64,000 nucleotides of DNA, taken from positions 496,001 to 560,000 of the forward strand of contig NZ_CP049332.1 of NCBI RefSeq assembly GCF_011064285.1, in the 5' to 3' direction. This document shows positions 18,563 to 28,449 of the stretch, piece after piece; within the stretch, counting starts at the first letter, position 1, and every line of letters begins with the position of its first letter. This stretch comes from Vibrio ziniensis (GTDB lineage: Bacteria > Pseudomonadota > Gammaproteobacteria > Enterobacterales > Vibrionaceae). Under the pieces are notes generated by a model. The model saw nothing but the letters and a program-made list of their open reading frames with translations. It searched no databases and was not told the origin of the DNA. The position numbers and the translations under genes were made by a program.

Positions 18563-19078
18563 ATGATTAAAGCGGAAACAGAACGGCAACGTGATTTAAA
18601 CGCCCAATTGATTGAATTTGAGCCTCAGCATTATTCATTACTGATTGAATGGATCGATTCAGACGAGTTGAATTACCTTTGGGGTGGACCTCAGTTTGAA
18701 TACCCGCTAACGGTTGAGCAACTTGAAAAGCACTATGGAAAACAGGCGCCAACACCGTTTTTATTTGTGGTGAATGGCGAGATGGTGGGCTTTATTGAGC
18801 TGTTTAAAGTGTCGGATTGTGAACAAAGGTTGTGTCGAGTGTTTATTCACCCGACATGTCGTGGTAAAGGTTATGCTGTCACTATGCTTGAGCTAGCGAT
18901 CGGCAAGGCCAAAATGGTTGATGAACCACAAACCCTCTCGCTAGCTGTTTTCGCGCACAATCATTCAGCGATTGCTTGCTATGAAAAACTGGGTTTTAAG
19001 CCTTATGAAACAGTCAGTGGCTTACGTCATTTCAAAGGCAAGAACTGGGACCTGATCAGAATGTCCCAGCAATTATGA
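18563..19078 (+). CDS. GNAT-family N-acetyltransferase
   Basis: This 171-residue cytoplasmic acetyltransferase has the acetyl-CoA binding motif A visible as RVFIHPTCRGKGYAVTML (about 103-120), then LAVFAHNHSAIACYEKLGF, the typical motif B ending. I chose the ATG at 18563, which follows AGGGAAAG; an in-frame TTG 30 bases upstream is less likely. It is a single gene between the c-di-GMP pair and a convergent transporter gene. The substrate is unknown: candidates include amines, amino acids or protein N-termini. Confidence 0.85.
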   Translation: MIKAETERQRDLNAQLIEFEPQHYSLLIEWIDSDELNYLWGGPQFEYPLTVEQLEKHYGKQAPTPFLFVVNGEMVGFIELFKVSDCEQRLCRVFIHPTCRGKGYAVTMLELAIGKAKMVDEPQTLSLAVFAHNHSAIACYEKLGFKPYETVSGLRHFKGKNWDLIRMSQQL

Positions 19079-19102
19079 TGTGGGCTAAGTGTCTCAAGAG
19101 CT

Positions 19103-20011
19103 TTAAATCTTGTCTGGTTTGTTGACTGATGCTGCCAATACAGAAGTCAGCAAAATTGCCGCGCCCAACCATTGAACGTAGGTCAGCGTTTCGTTTAACC
19201 ACATCATTGAGAAGATGGCTCCGAATAGGGGTTCACTTCCCATCAGCAGGGACGCTTTCGTGGGTGATATTTTCCTTACCGCGTAGTTCTGAGCATAGAA
19301 AGCAAACAGTGTACAAAACAGCACTAGAAAAGCCGTAATTAGCCAGAACTCTCTATCGTAAGGGATCTGGCTGGCGGGTGCTTTTGTTATTAAAGCACCG
19401 ACTAAATAAGCACTTAATGCTACGACGAAGGCTTGGATACAGGTTAACGCTGTATTGGTTATCTGCTTTTTGTCTGTGAGCTTTTTGGTCATGGTTACCA
19501 TTAGAGCTCTCAGAGCTGCGGCAGTGAGAATGCAGAGATCGCCACTGTTAAGTGAGATACCCAAATCTTGATGGTATGTCAGAAGCAACACACCAAAGGT
19601 ACTGATCACCGAGAGTAATATCAGGCTTTGGCTTGGTTTGTTTTTGCTGAGCAGACTATCGACCAAGGCGGTAAATATCACATTCAAACTAATGAGGAAG
19701 GCAGCATTAGAAGCGGTTGTTTGAGATACACCGTAGACTTCAAAAAAGAATATCAGTGCCAAAATTGCTCCCGTCGGAAGCGCCACTTTCCAATCCTTGT
19801 TTTTGCCTTGCTTAAAATCTTTTGCGACTAAAGGAAGAAGCAGAAGGAACGTGAGCCCAAATCGAATAGCAATAAATAAAGAGATACTTGTAAAAGCGAT
19901 GGCGCTTTTGGTCAATCCATAGCTGGTGCCCCAAACAATCGCTACCATGAGTAGTAAAAGCTCAGGCATGGTCACCAACGAAATGCTTCTTTTAATCACT
20001 AAACTCGACAC
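19103..20011 (-). CDS. EamA/DMT-family transporter
   Basis: This inner-membrane protein of about 302 residues has ten predicted membrane segments in two EamA repeats. Repeat 1 starts at VAIVWGTSYGLTKSA, and repeat 2 at TVCTLFAFYAQNYAVRKI-like sequence near residue 235, with SPTKASLLMGSEPLFG. I chose the GTG at 20011 because AAGGA lies about 9 bases upstream; an ATG at 19969 is the alternative. A longer in-frame start would run through the divergent regulator gene. It is probably an exporter of amino acids or other metabolites, controlled by the divergent LysR protein. Confidence 0.82.
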   Translation of the reverse strand: MSSLVIKRSISLVTMPELLLLMVAIVWGTSYGLTKSAIAFTSISLFIAIRFGLTFLLLLPLVAKDFKQGKNKDWKVALPTGAILALIFFFEVYGVSQTTASNAAFLISLNVIFTALVDSLLSKNKPSQSLILLSVISTFGVLLLTYHQDLGISLNSGDLCILTAAALRALMVTMTKKLTDKKQITNTALTCIQAFVVALSAYLVGALITKAPASQIPYDREFWLITAFLVLFCTLFAFYAQNYAVRKISPTKASLLMGSEPLFGAIFSMMWLNETLTYVQWLGAAILLTSVLAASVNKPDKI

Positions 20012-20108
20012 TGTGTTGTTCCTTTTCTGTACATCCAAATTGACTGAATCACTATCCACTAGTACGTTATTTGGAACAATAGAAGGATATGCAAAGGATT
20101 TTTGCGCT

Positions 20109-21026
20109 ATGGACACGAATAAGCTGATTACTTTGTTGCCTGAGATGGCGACATTGGTAGTGGTTATTGAAGAGGGGAGTTTTTCAAAAGCAGCAGAAAG
20201 GCTTGGCGTTGCTCCTTCCTCGGTGAGCCGATCTATCTCGAAACTGGAAAGCGCACTGAACAAAAAGCTGCTGGAGCGCACGACTCGCAACATGCGCCTA
20301 AGTAACTCTGGTGAGCAAATCTATAGTTTATGTGTAGATATGCTCAAATCAGCACGTTTGGCGACAGATGCTGCATTTTCTACCCAAGATGAAGTCTCAG
20401 GAGAGATTCGAATCGCGGCCCCAAGAGCGTTTTCAAGCCAAGTGCTTTCACCGATTATTCTCGATTTTTTGCAGCAATACCCAAAAGTCACTGTGCATTT
20501 TATTGTTGAAGACCACTTTATCGATCCCGTTGGGCATGAAGTGGATATGATCATCCACATTACTGAAAAACCCGTTGAGGGCTTGGTCGCTAAAGTTCTG
20601 GGTTCGAACCGACTGGTGTTATGCGCCAGTGCTGAGTATCTATCTGCACATGGTTATCCTGCTGAACCTGAAGATCTGGTTAAACACCAATGTATTCGTT
20701 TGGGCGAATCTACATTTGACCGCAAGTGGGAGTTTCGCAAAGATCAGGTAATCCGCAGTGTGACTGTAGACGGTCGACTTGCAGTGAACCACACCCACAT
20801 TCGTAAAGACGCAGTGTTACGTGGAATGGGCATTTCAATATTTCCTGAGTTTTCTATTGCCAAACTTGTGCAGTCAGGCGCGGTGGTAGAGTTGTTTCCT
20901 GACTGGGAAATCTTAAGTCGTTATCAAGGGCAAATCATTGCTCAATACCCTCAATCTCGTTTTATTCCTAACCAGTTAAAAGTGTTAGTGGAGTATCTAC
21001 AGAGTCGATTGAGTAACGGAAAGTGA
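20109..21026 (+). CDS. LysR-family transcriptional regulator
   Basis: This 305-residue DNA-binding protein has an N-terminal winged helix-turn-helix (about 10-68, FSKAAERLGVAPSSVSRSISKLE) and a LysR substrate-binding domain (about 95-295) of the subgroup starting GEIRIAAPRAFSS. The ATG at 20109 gives the normal LysR start. It is divergent from the DMT transporter, with 97 bases between the two starts. That is the classical layout for a LysR regulator and its target exporter. The effector is unknown. Confidence 0.88.
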   Translation: MDTNKLITLLPEMATLVVVIEEGSFSKAAERLGVAPSSVSRSISKLESALNKKLLERTTRNMRLSNSGEQIYSLCVDMLKSARLATDAAFSTQDEVSGEIRIAAPRAFSSQVLSPIILDFLQQYPKVTVHFIVEDHFIDPVGHEVDMIIHITEKPVEGLVAKVLGSNRLVLCASAEYLSAHGYPAEPEDLVKHQCIRLGESTFDRKWEFRKDQVIRSVTVDGRLAVNHTHIRKDAVLRGMGISIFPEFSIAKLVQSGAVVELFPDWEILSRYQGQIIAQYPQSRFIPNQLKVLVEYLQSRLSNGK

Positions 21027-21073
21027 ATTCACTTTATCATTCCCGAATTAGCCTCATTACAGTATTTACCTCA

Positions 21074-21937
21074 TTAAAGAATCTGGCGAATGTCCGAAGA
21101 AATATCACTGATCATCTGTCTGGCACTTTCGTCTCGAAGCTGAACCAGATAGATGAACAGAAGATCGGTTATCACGTTCTGTGCACATCTTGATGCGATA
21201 GCCGAACTGCGGTTTTCTACTTCATCGGCAATGGTATAGAAGGTTATATCTGCGATGCGTCGTAGCTTACTTTTATTGGCTGAGCTGATGTTGGGTGAGC
21301 TAAGCGCAATCACTTTGGCGCCTTGTTCCTTGGCGGCTTCAGCAGCGACTATAATTTCTTTGCGCTCTCCGGAAAAGGAAATCGCTATTTGAACATCTTT
21401 TTCTGTCAGGGTTCGAGCAACCGCAATTTGCACATGACTGTCTTGTTCGGTTAAGGCTGTAATGCCGAGCTTTAACAACTTATAGCCGAGATCTTTCGCC
21501 GTCAGCGCTGAGCCTCCGATACCGACGATTTGAACTGTGCGAGCCTCATTCAGCCATTGCGCAGCTTGATTACAGGCATCAAAAGAGAGTGCATTGGTGG
21601 TCTGAATCATTGCTTCGGTTTTTGCTTTAATCAGTTTCTGAGCAATCACCGCCAGTGGATCGTCGGCAAATATTCCGCTGTGCAATGGTGTAGCTGATAT
21701 CGCCTGTTTGCGACCGATTTCTTCCGACAACGCGAGCTTAAATTCGCTATACCCTTTAAAGCCTATTTTCTGAGTGAATTTGACTATGGTCGACTGGCTC
21801 ACTTGCGCTTCTTGTGCCAGTTCCTGACTGGTCATGTACGCCGCTTTTGCTGCATTTTCGATGACCCAATCGGCGACAAAGCGACTACTTTGTGAAAGTT
21901 GACTGCGTCTAGCGATGATTTTATTGGTTACAGACAT
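21074..21937 (-). CDS. murR: MurR-like RpiR-family repressor
   Basis: This 287-residue regulator of N-acetylmuramate use has an N-terminal RpiR helix-turn-helix (about 1-77, TSQELAQEAQVSQSTIVKF) and a C-terminal SIS sugar-phosphate domain (about 128-265, VGIGGSALTAKDLGYKL). It resembles E. coli MurR along its whole length and in its effector domain. It is divergent from murQ-murP. The 238-base region between them carries repeated GGAATA/TATTCC palindromes that are probable operators. MurNAc-6-phosphate is the expected inducer. Confidence 0.9.
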   Translation of the reverse strand: MSVTNKIIARRSQLSQSSRFVADWVIENAAKAAYMTSQELAQEAQVSQSTIVKFTQKIGFKGYSEFKLALSEEIGRKQAISATPLHSGIFADDPLAVIAQKLIKAKTEAMIQTTNALSFDACNQAAQWLNEARTVQIVGIGGSALTAKDLGYKLLKLGITALTEQDSHVQIAVARTLTEKDVQIAISFSGERKEIIVAAEAAKEQGAKVIALSSPNISSANKSKLRRIADITFYTIADEVENRSSAIASRCAQNVITDLLFIYLVQLRDESARQMISDISSDIRQIL

Positions 21938-21957
21938 AACGAAAACTCAATTATTTT

Positions 21958-21980
21958 GAATAAATTATTCCAAATTGGAA
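21958..21980. promoter_or_regulatory. Probable MurR operator near murR start
   Basis: Two overlapping perfect palindromes, GAATAA-A-TTATTC (21958-21970) and TTCCAA-A-TTGGAA (21968-21980), lie just upstream of murR. They share the TTATTCC half-site with the motif near murQ and with another half-site around 22060-22071. They fit autoregulation by MurR. Confidence 0.5.
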
Positions 21981-22100
21981 ATAATGGCTGCTGATTGTAT
22001 CTTAATGTTTTTATGTGATTATTTTCTTGATTATTCACTGTGTATGACTATTCTGCCATAAATTATTCCACAGTTTTGCTGGCTAAAGAATAACCTTAAC

Positions 22101-22116
22101 TGTGATTTTTGTCACC
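22101..22116 (+). promoter_or_regulatory. CRP-cAMP binding site upstream of murQ
   Basis: TGTGATTTTTGTCACC matches TGTGA-N6-TCACA with one mismatch. It lies about 60 bases before murQ, just upstream of the MurR-type palindrome. It fits catabolite activation of MurNAc use. Confidence 0.65.
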
Positions 22117-22121
22117 TTAAA

Positions 22122-22136
22122 GGAATATTTTATTCC
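22122..22136. promoter_or_regulatory. Probable MurR operator at murQ promoter
   Basis: GGAATATTTTATTCC is a perfect 6-bp inverted repeat with a 3-base spacer. It lies 40 bases before the murQ ATG and next to the CRP site. The same half-site recurs near murR. Confidence 0.6.
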
Positions 22137-22175
22137 ATAGAATCCCTCTCAGATAATCCCATCGAGTAATGCCTA

Positions 22176-23078
22176 ATGAAAATTGATTTAAGTCGATTGA
22201 CTACTGAAAGCCGTAATCCAGCAAGTGCTGAGATTGATACTCTCTCAACCACTGACATGCTGAAAGTGATCAACCAAGAAGACCAAAAAGTTGCGTTGGC
22301 AGTAGAAGCGGTACTTCCGCAGATTGCTCAAGCTGTGGATGCGATTACCGCGGCATTTGTACAAGGTGGCAGACTGATTTACATGGGTGCGGGTACTTCA
22401 GGTCGCTTGGGCATTCTGGATGCGAGTGAGTGTCCTCCAACTTATGGCACTTCTCCGGATATGGTTGTCGGTCTGATTGCTGGCGGTCATCAAGCGATTC
22501 TGAAAGCAGTAGAAAACGCAGAAGACAACCGAGAATTGGCACAAAGCGATTTAAAAACGCTGAACTTAACTAATAAAGATGTAGTGGTGGGTATCGCAGC
22601 AAGTGGGCGTACGCCTTATGTATTGGGTGGTTTAGAGTACGCGACACAAGTGGGTGCAACGACGGTATCTGTGGCGTGTAACCCTGTGTGTGCAATGGCT
22701 GACGCGGCGCAAATTGCAATTCTGCCAATTGTTGGTGCGGAAGTGGTGACGGGTTCATCGCGTATGAAGGCGGGTACAGCACAAAAGCTAGTACTGAACA
22801 TGCTGACAACAGGCGCGATGATTCGTAGCGGTAAAGTGTTTGGCAACCTGATGGTGGATGTTGAAGCAACCAACGCCAAGCTTATCCAACGCCAAACCAA
22901 CATTGTGGTTGAAGCGACAGGCGCATCAAGTGAAGAAGCGGAACAAGCACTTAACGAATGTGGTCGTCACTGTAAAACCGCCATTCTAATGATTCTTTCA
23001 GGACTGGATGCTAAACAGGCAACAGCCAAACTTCAGCAGCACAAGGGTTTTATTCGCGCTGCACTTAACGATAAATAA
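22176..23078 (+). CDS. murQ: MurQ, N-acetylmuramic acid 6-phosphate etherase
   Basis: This 300-residue cytoplasmic SIS-domain enzyme cleaves the lactyl ether of MurNAc-6-P to give GlcNAc-6-P and D-lactate. The family start [10 protein letters not shown], the SIS phosphate site GAGTSGRLG (about 65-73) and the catalytic-glutamate region [10 protein letters not shown] (about 77-86) are present, as is [14 protein letters not shown]. Length matches the family. It is the first gene of a two-gene operon with the MurNAc PTS, 26 bases apart, behind CRP-like and MurR-like sites. Confidence 0.96.
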   Translation: MKIDLSRLTTESRNPASAEIDTLSTTDMLKVINQEDQKVALAVEAVLPQIAQAVDAITAAFVQGGRLIYMGAGTSGRLGILDASECPPTYGTSPDMVVGLIAGGHQAILKAVENAEDNRELAQSDLKTLNLTNKDVVVGIAASGRTPYVLGGLEYATQVGATTVSVACNPVCAMADAAQIAILPIVGAEVVTGSSRMKAGTAQKLVLNMLTTGAMIRSGKVFGNLMVDVEATNAKLIQRQTNIVVEATGASSEEAEQALNECGRHCKTAILMILSGLDAKQATAKLQQHKGFIRAALNDK

Positions 23079-23104
23079 TTTCTCTGCTGATTAAGGACAC
23101 TTTT

Positions 23105-24550
23105 ATGGCAAAGATTACCGAAACAATGATATCGCAGATTCTCTCTGCGGTGGGTGGTAGCAGTAATGTCAGCAAATGCGGCAACTGTATGACCCGTCTT
23201 CGTTTAACTCTGGCGAATAACTCAGTGGCAGAGCAAGCGACGATTAAACAAATTCCTGGCGTATTGGGCGTGGTGGAAAGTGATGAGCAGTTCCAAATCA
23301 TCCTTGGTCCGGGTAAAGCACAACAAGCAGCCGATTTGATGAATCAGCTCATCGACAGTTTAACCGCTGGCGGTGAAGCGCCTGCACATCAAGATTTATC
23401 TTCGATTGCGGCAGAGCAGAAGAAGCAGGTTAAAAGTAAACAAACCAGTTCAGTTCAACGTTTTCTCAGCAAATTTGCGACTATTTTTACTCCGCTGATC
23501 CCTGGTTTTATCGCTGCGGGTTTACTGCTTGGCTTTGCGACTTTGTTAGAGCAAATCTTCGTTATCGGTCAAGAGCCAAGCCAGTTTATGGTCGACATGA
23601 TTGCCTACATGAAGGTGTTCGGCAAAGGTCTGTTTGCTTTCCTAAGTATTCTGATTGGTTACAACGCTCAGCAGGCATTTGGTGGCTCAGGTGTTAATGG
23701 TGCAATCCTCGCTTCACTGTTTGTGCTTGGTTATAACCCAGAAGCGACTTCTGGCATTTATTCCGGTATGAGCGAGTTCTTCGGTTACACCATTGATCCG
23801 CGCGGTAACATCATCGGTGTTCTGCTTGCTGCGATAATTGGTGCTCAGGTTGAACGTAGAGTCCGTCGCTTTATGCCAGATTCGTTGGATATGATTCTTA
23901 CCTCGGTGTTCACACTGCTTATCATGGGTGTAGTGACTTACGTTGTCATTATGCCTATTGGTGGCGAGCTGTTTAAGGGCATGTCTTGGTTGTTCCTGAA
24001 TCTGAATGACAACCCAATTGGCGCGGCAATCTTGGCGGGTCTGTTCCTGATTTCAGTTGTGTTCGGTATTCACCAAGGCTTTGTACCTGTCTATTTTGCA
24101 TTAATGGAAGCTCAGGGCTTTAACTCTCTGTTCCCGATTCTCGCAATGGCGGGTGGCGGTCAGGTCGGTGCGGCATTGGCTCTTTATGTGAAAGCGAAGA
24201 AAGAAGCAGTACTGCGTACCCAGATTAAAGGTGCGATTATTCCGGGTATCTTGGGGATCGGTGAACCGTTGATTTACGGTGTGACACTGCCTCGCGTGAA
24301 ACCGTTCGTGACGGCGTGTATTGGTGGTGCAGCTGGCGGCTTCTTTATCGGTCTGGTCTCTTACCTAGGATTACCTGTGGGTTTGAACACAGTATTTGGT
24401 CCATCGGGTATTGTTGCGATTCCTCTAATGACCTCTCACCACGGTATTTTCACCGGCATGATGGTGTTCGTTACAGGTCTTGTTATCTCTTACATTGTCG
24501 GCTTCCTGAGCACTTACTTCTTCGGCAGCAAAGACATCGATTTAAGCTGA
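23105..24550 (+). CDS. murP: MurNAc-specific PTS EIIBC (MurP)
   Basis: This 481-residue inner-membrane permease imports and phosphorylates MurNAc. The N-terminal EIIB domain (about 1-85) carries the phosphocysteine in [11 protein letters not shown] (about 24). A linker is followed by the EIIC domain (about 120-480) with about ten membrane segments and the [12 protein letters not shown] motif. It lacks an EIIA domain, as E. coli MurP does, so it must borrow EIIA-Glc. Its product feeds MurQ. A strong terminator follows. Confidence 0.93.
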   Translation: MAKITETMISQILSAVGGSSNVSKCGNCMTRLRLTLANNSVAEQATIKQIPGVLGVVESDEQFQIILGPGKAQQAADLMNQLIDSLTAGGEAPAHQDLSSIAAEQKKQVKSKQTSSVQRFLSKFATIFTPLIPGFIAAGLLLGFATLLEQIFVIGQEPSQFMVDMIAYMKVFGKGLFAFLSILIGYNAQQAFGGSGVNGAILASLFVLGYNPEATSGIYSGMSEFFGYTIDPRGNIIGVLLAAIIGAQVERRVRRFMPDSLDMILTSVFTLLIMGVVTYVVIMPIGGELFKGMSWLFLNLNDNPIGAAILAGLFLISVVFGIHQGFVPVYFALMEAQGFNSLFPILAMAGGGQVGAALALYVKAKKEAVLRTQIKGAIIPGILGIGEPLIYGVTLPRVKPFVTACIGGAAGGFFIGLVSYLGLPVGLNTVFGPSGIVAIPLMTSHHGIFTGMMVFVTGLVISYIVGFLSTYFFGSKDIDLS

Positions 24551-24580
24551 TTCATTCACCCCTATAGGAATGAAATAGCG

Positions 24581-24612
24581 GCGCCTTTGAGAAATCAGAG
24601 GCGCTTTTTTTT
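24581..24612 (+). terminator. Rho-independent terminator after murP
   Basis: The stem GCGCCTTTGA/TCAGAGGCGC (one G-U pair) has a GAAA tetraloop and is followed by eight T. Confidence 0.92.
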
Positions 24613-24728
24613 ATTCCCGTTTATCGCTTGCAGGTTTGTGGAATGCTGTTCATTATGGTGATCTAGATCAATTTATGCAGCTCATCTTTTTCGGCTCAAT
24701 TTTCATTTGCTCAACATCGGTGTTTTAC

Positions 24729-26183
24729 ATGGAAGTACAGAAAACAAACTCGAATCATCTTACGGCGACAGGGCTGATTTTATTGGTAGCGGGGCAGTTG
24801 ATGCCTCAAATGGATTTCTCAATAGTGAATGTGGCATTGGATTCTATCAGTGTGTCACTGGGCGCCAACAAAACACAGCTAGGTCTGCTGGTTTCTCTTT
24901 ATGGTTTGGCGTTTGCTATCAGCTTGGCAATGAGCGGTCGTATGGGTGATCGATACGGGCGCAAAAAACTGTTTATGTATGGCATTGCCAGTTTTGCTGT
25001 AGCCTCATTTCTTTGTGGGCTAGCGCCGAACATCCATATGTTGATTGCTGCGCGCGTATTACAGGGCATTGCCGCAGCGATGCTGATGCCGCAAATATTG
25101 GCAACCATACATGTGACTTTGCAGGGTGAACTACACTCCAAAGCTATCGGTATTTATGGCTCGGTTGGCGGACTTTCATTCATCATTGGGCAGATATTTG
25201 GTGGTTGGCTTATCTCAACTAACCTGTTTGATTTGGGATGGCGCAGCGTTTTTTACATCAACTTGCCGTTGTGCGCCCTGATTCTTTATTTTGGTCAGAA
25301 GTGGGTTCCTGAGACCAAAGAAGTGAGCAGTTTAAATCTGGATTGGATTGGTACTGTATTGCTCGCCATCATAGTGACGCTCATTCTGGTGTCCATTTCA
25401 GCAGGACCGGATTTTGGATGGAACTGGTGGGTGTGGTCGCTGCTTATTCTAGCGTTACCACTGATGCTGCTGTTATGGAAAGTCGAAGGGGATAAAGAAG
25501 CGAAGCAACAGACGCCTTTGATTCCGCCATCATTGCTTAAACGCCCAACCGTGATTCTTGGTTGTGGCAGTTTGATGCTTCAGGTTGCGTCCTATGGCGG
25601 TTACATGTTTGTTGTGGCGCTTACGCTACAGTCTGGCTTTCATATGACTTCATTAGAGTCAGGAAATGCTTTTGTCGGCTTGGGTATCTCTTATTTTGTT
25701 GGTTCTCTATACGCAGGAAAACTGGCGAAGTGGTTTACTCATTACGGCTTTACTGGCGTTATTTTGTGTGGCTCGCTGATGAACCTATTTGGATATAGCT
25801 ATCTGTATGCGGTGATTAGTGACAACGCTGAGCATCTTACGCCTTGGACTATGCTCGCTCCGATGCTGATTATTGGTGTCGGAAATGCGTTTGCCGTAAA
25901 CAGTTCACTTCGAATTGGTCTTTCGGATATTCCTCAGCAATACGCTGGTGTAGGAAGTGCGTTTATGACAACCTTGCAGCAAACATCTATCGCTTTGGGT
26001 ACGGCGCTCTGTGCTGCATTCTTTATCCAAAACCTGAATGCGGAAGATGTATTCCATCTCGCTTCACTTAAAGCTGGCTTAGCAACCATTGCCGTGTTTA
26101 TTTCGGGTTTATTCGTCATTCACGCACTACGAGCGATGAAAATCCGCAAACAATTGAGCGTGGCACGCTCGAACTTGGGGTGA
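24729..26183 (+). CDS. MFS transporter, DHA2 (EmrB/QacA-like) family
   Basis: This inner-membrane drug:H+ antiporter-type protein has about 484 residues and 14 predicted membrane segments. Family motifs are PQMDFSIVNVALDSI in the first segment (the 'D-x-x-I-V-N-V-A-L-P' region), GRMGDRYGRKKLF (motif A, near 75-90) and a long segment-5 motif C region (SVGGLSFIIGQIFGGWL). No start has a good ribosome site. I took the ATG at 24729 because it precedes the conserved region by the usual distance; ATGs at 24675 and 24636 are in frame. The substrate is unknown. Confidence 0.8.
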   Translation: MEVQKTNSNHLTATGLILLVAGQLMPQMDFSIVNVALDSISVSLGANKTQLGLLVSLYGLAFAISLAMSGRMGDRYGRKKLFMYGIASFAVASFLCGLAPNIHMLIAARVLQGIAAAMLMPQILATIHVTLQGELHSKAIGIYGSVGGLSFIIGQIFGGWLISTNLFDLGWRSVFYINLPLCALILYFGQKWVPETKEVSSLNLDWIGTVLLAIIVTLILVSISAGPDFGWNWWVWSLLILALPLMLLLWKVEGDKEAKQQTPLIPPSLLKRPTVILGCGSLMLQVASYGGYMFVVALTLQSGFHMTSLESGNAFVGLGISYFVGSLYAGKLAKWFTHYGFTGVILCGSLMNLFGYSYLYAVISDNAEHLTPWTMLAPMLIIGVGNAFAVNSSLRIGLSDIPQQYAGVGSAFMTTLQQTSIALGTALCAAFFIQNLNAEDVFHLASLKAGLATIAVFISGLFVIHALRAMKIRKQLSVARSNLG

Positions 26184-26298
26184 CAGCTTCATATTAGAGA
26201 ATCTGGTTAACTATATTGAAAAGAGGTAGTTAGTGTTTTAACGGATGTTTAAATTCTGATATATCGAATGATATACTGCCTTTATTTATGGGGGAATT

Positions 26299-26871
26299 AT
26301 GAAACTAAATCATGTCGTTGTGACACTTGCTGTTACCCTTTTCAGCAGCTCTGTTGTATGGGCTGATAACCAAAGTACTCGTGGTTTTTATCTTGGTGGA
26401 GATTGGGGGCTTTTTAACAATTCAACAATTGAGACAGATAGTTCTTCTATCACAGAAAATAGTGACTTTGGCGATTTTGGTTACGGATTCATGGTTGGTT
26501 ATGAGTTCAATACCCATCGCTTAGTTAAATTGGGCTTAGAAGCTGAATACCGAAGTTTAGCTACTGTGAGCCAAGATACGATTAGTACCGAAGCAGATGG
26601 TGTGTTTTTCAATGTGAAACCGAAATTTATTGTTGAATACGACCAAGCAGATATTTATTTATCGCTTCTAGCGGGTCTTGGTAATCTCGATGTGACGACC
26701 AATACGCTCGGTTCTGACTCTGAATTAGCTTACCAGGTAGGTGCAGAGTTGGGCGTTATCGTGAATCGTCATCTTGATTTGCATTTAGGCTACAGAAATG
26801 CTCAAGTGACATTCGATGATGCAGATGTGAGTTTTGGCAGCATCTACACTGGTGTACGTTACTTCTTTTAA
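26299..26871 (+). CDS. Outer-membrane beta-barrel protein
   Basis: This 190-residue protein has a clear signal peptide (residues 1 to about 22, VVWA-D). The mature part starts with the TRGFYLGGDWGLF pattern of small OmpA/OmpW-type barrels. Alternating strands follow (FGYGFMVGYEFN, LGLEAEYRSL, LDLHLGYRNAQV), and it ends in GVRYFF with a terminal aromatic residue recognised by the Bam complex. About eight strands fit. The ribosome site is GGGGGAA. It is monocistronic with a strong terminator. The function is unknown. Confidence 0.8.
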   Translation: MKLNHVVVTLAVTLFSSSVVWADNQSTRGFYLGGDWGLFNNSTIETDSSSITENSDFGDFGYGFMVGYEFNTHRLVKLGLEAEYRSLATVSQDTISTEADGVFFNVKPKFIVEYDQADIYLSLLAGLGNLDVTTNTLGSDSELAYQVGAELGVIVNRHLDLHLGYRNAQVTFDDADVSFGSIYTGVRYFF

Positions 26872-26896
26872 TTGTTAATTTACCTCAGTCGAAGTA

Positions 26897-26927
26897 AAGA
26901 AGCGGCTATTGCCGCTTCTTTTTGTTT
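26897..26927. terminator. Terminator between barrel protein and codA
   Basis: A perfect 10-bp stem AAGAAGCGGC/GCCGCTTCTT with loop TATT is followed by TTTGTTT. It lies between convergent genes. Confidence 0.9.
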
Positions 26928-26936
26928 ATATGTACC

Positions 26937-28214
26937 TTAACGTTTAAAACTAACAGACTCTTTGCGCTCTAAATATATTTCGCTTTCAGCTAGTTTAGTC
27001 TGAGCAATTACCTTCCCTTCACGAATAGAGTATTGAACCGGTACTTGACGGCGTACTGCTTCAAATCCACTTTCCGCTGGCAGGATTATGAAATTAGCCG
27101 AAGTTCCTACTTTAAGGCCATAGTCATCACCAAGTGACAGGGTGCGAGCTGAGTTTTCAGTGATTAAGTCTAATGATTGATTTATTTGCTCGTAGCCCAT
27201 GATTTGGCAAACATGCAGCCCCATATGGAGTACTTGTAGCATGTTTGCTGTTCCTAGTGGGTACCATGGGTCGAACACGTCATCATGACCGAAACAAACG
27301 TTAATTTTGCTAGCAATCATCTCTTTAACTCGAGTAATACCGCGGCGTTTTGGATAATCGTCAAAGCGACCTTGAAGGTGAATGTTCACTAGCGGGTTTG
27401 CGACAAAGTTGATGCCAGACATGCGCAGTAAGCGGAACAAACGAGAAGTATATGCTCCATTATAAGAGTGCATAGCTGTAGTGTGGCTTGCTGTAACTTT
27501 GCTACCCATGTTGTATTTATGCGCAAGCGCTGCCACTGTTTCAACAAAACGAGATTGTTCATCGTCAATTTCGTCACAGTGAACATCGATTAGGCGGTCA
27601 TATTTACGTGCCAGCTCAAATGCAAAGTGTAGTGACTCAACCCCGTATTCACGGGTGAATTCAAAGTGTGGGATTGCGCCAACGACATCGGCTCCTAGTT
27701 TCACCGCTTCTTCTAGTAGCTCTTTGCCATTTGGGTAAGACAAAATACCTTCTTGTGGGAAAGCAACGATTTGCAAGTCAACCCAAGGCTTCATCTCTTC
27801 TTTTACTTCCAACATCGCTTTTAAAGCGATTAAAGTTGGATCCGAGACATCGACATGGGTACGAACATGTTGCACCCCGTTGGCAATCTGCCATTTCAAT
27901 GTCTGTTTAGCGCGCTCTTTTACATCTTCTTTTGATAGTAAGCTTTTACGTTCTGCCCAACGCTCAATACCTTCGAATAACGTACCAGATTGGTTCCAAT
28001 TCGGCTCTCCAGCAGTTTGCGTGGTATCAAGGTGGATATGTGGTTCACAAAATGGTGGGATAACCAAACCACCTTTAGCATCAATTTCTAGTTTATTGGT
28101 TGGATGTTCTTGACCACAAGGCGTAATGCTTCGAATGATTCCGTCTTCAATATAGATATCTTGTGGTTCACTGTATGAACGTAAAAGAGCATTGCGAATA
28201 TGGAGTTGAGTCAT
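26937..28214 (-). CDS. codA: Cytosine deaminase CodA
   Basis: This 425-residue amidohydrolase deaminates cytosine to uracil for pyrimidine salvage. Metal ligands are visible: EPHIHLD (about 58-64), [11 protein letters not shown] (about 210-220), [12 protein letters not shown] and [15 protein letters not shown] (about 310-324, catalytic Asp region). Length and motifs fit E. coli CodA (427 aa). In enterobacteria the permease codB lies directly upstream; here only a broken codB remnant remains. The enzyme looks complete, but its original promoter may be lost. Confidence 0.93.
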   Translation of the reverse strand: MTQLHIRNALLRSYSEPQDIYIEDGIIRSITPCGQEHPTNKLEIDAKGGLVIPPFCEPHIHLDTTQTAGEPNWNQSGTLFEGIERWAERKSLLSKEDVKERAKQTLKWQIANGVQHVRTHVDVSDPTLIALKAMLEVKEEMKPWVDLQIVAFPQEGILSYPNGKELLEEAVKLGADVVGAIPHFEFTREYGVESLHFAFELARKYDRLIDVHCDEIDDEQSRFVETVAALAHKYNMGSKVTASHTTAMHSYNGAYTSRLFRLLRMSGINFVANPLVNIHLQGRFDDYPKRRGITRVKEMIASKINVCFGHDDVFDPWYPLGTANMLQVLHMGLHVCQIMGYEQINQSLDLITENSARTLSLGDDYGLKVGTSANFIILPAESGFEAVRRQVPVQYSIREGKVIAQTKLAESEIYLERKESVSFKR

Positions 28215-28221
28215 AGTGCAC

Positions 28222-28449
28222 CTTATGGTTTAGATAACGTCGACGATTGTGGTAAAAATCGGCAATAATAATGCCACCAATTAGCGGAATGGCTAATGAT
28301 AGGAAGGCTAGCCAGTCCATAAAGTTATTGTATAGTCATAAAGCATACAAGTTACCGATAAACATCGAGAGGTATTTACTTGGCAGACCTGTGATGTTTA
28401 AGAAGCCTAAACTTGAAGCATAAAGCGCTTTGTTATTGGTTGTCCAAAT
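28222..28449 (-). pseudogene. codB: Truncated cytosine permease codB remnant
   Basis: Reading the minus strand from 28449 gives IWTTNNKALYASSLGF, LNITGLPSKYLS, then LYAL-stop-LYNNF, then IPLIGGIIIADF and NRRRY. This closely follows the part of E. coli CodB that reads IWTTNDNALYASGLGF and LWLYNNF, up to VGGVIIAD and NRRRY. The Trp codon of LWLYNNF is a TGA stop here (28336-28338), and about three residues are missing just before it. Everything corresponding to the N-terminal two thirds of CodB is absent. The remnant runs into codA, the usual codBA order. It is a clear pseudogene. The comparison with E. coli is from memory. Confidence 0.85.

Noticed and set aside
20012..20293. Long N-terminal extension of the DMT transporter
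   Set aside because: It runs antisense through the LysR start, has no hydrophobic or family content, and a ribosome site supports the GTG at 20011.
22570..22903. Long open frames antisense to murQ and to other genes (for example nifS, ABC permeases, codA)
   Set aside because: They are shadows of strongly conserved genes on the opposite strand, with no ribosome sites and no recognisable protein features.
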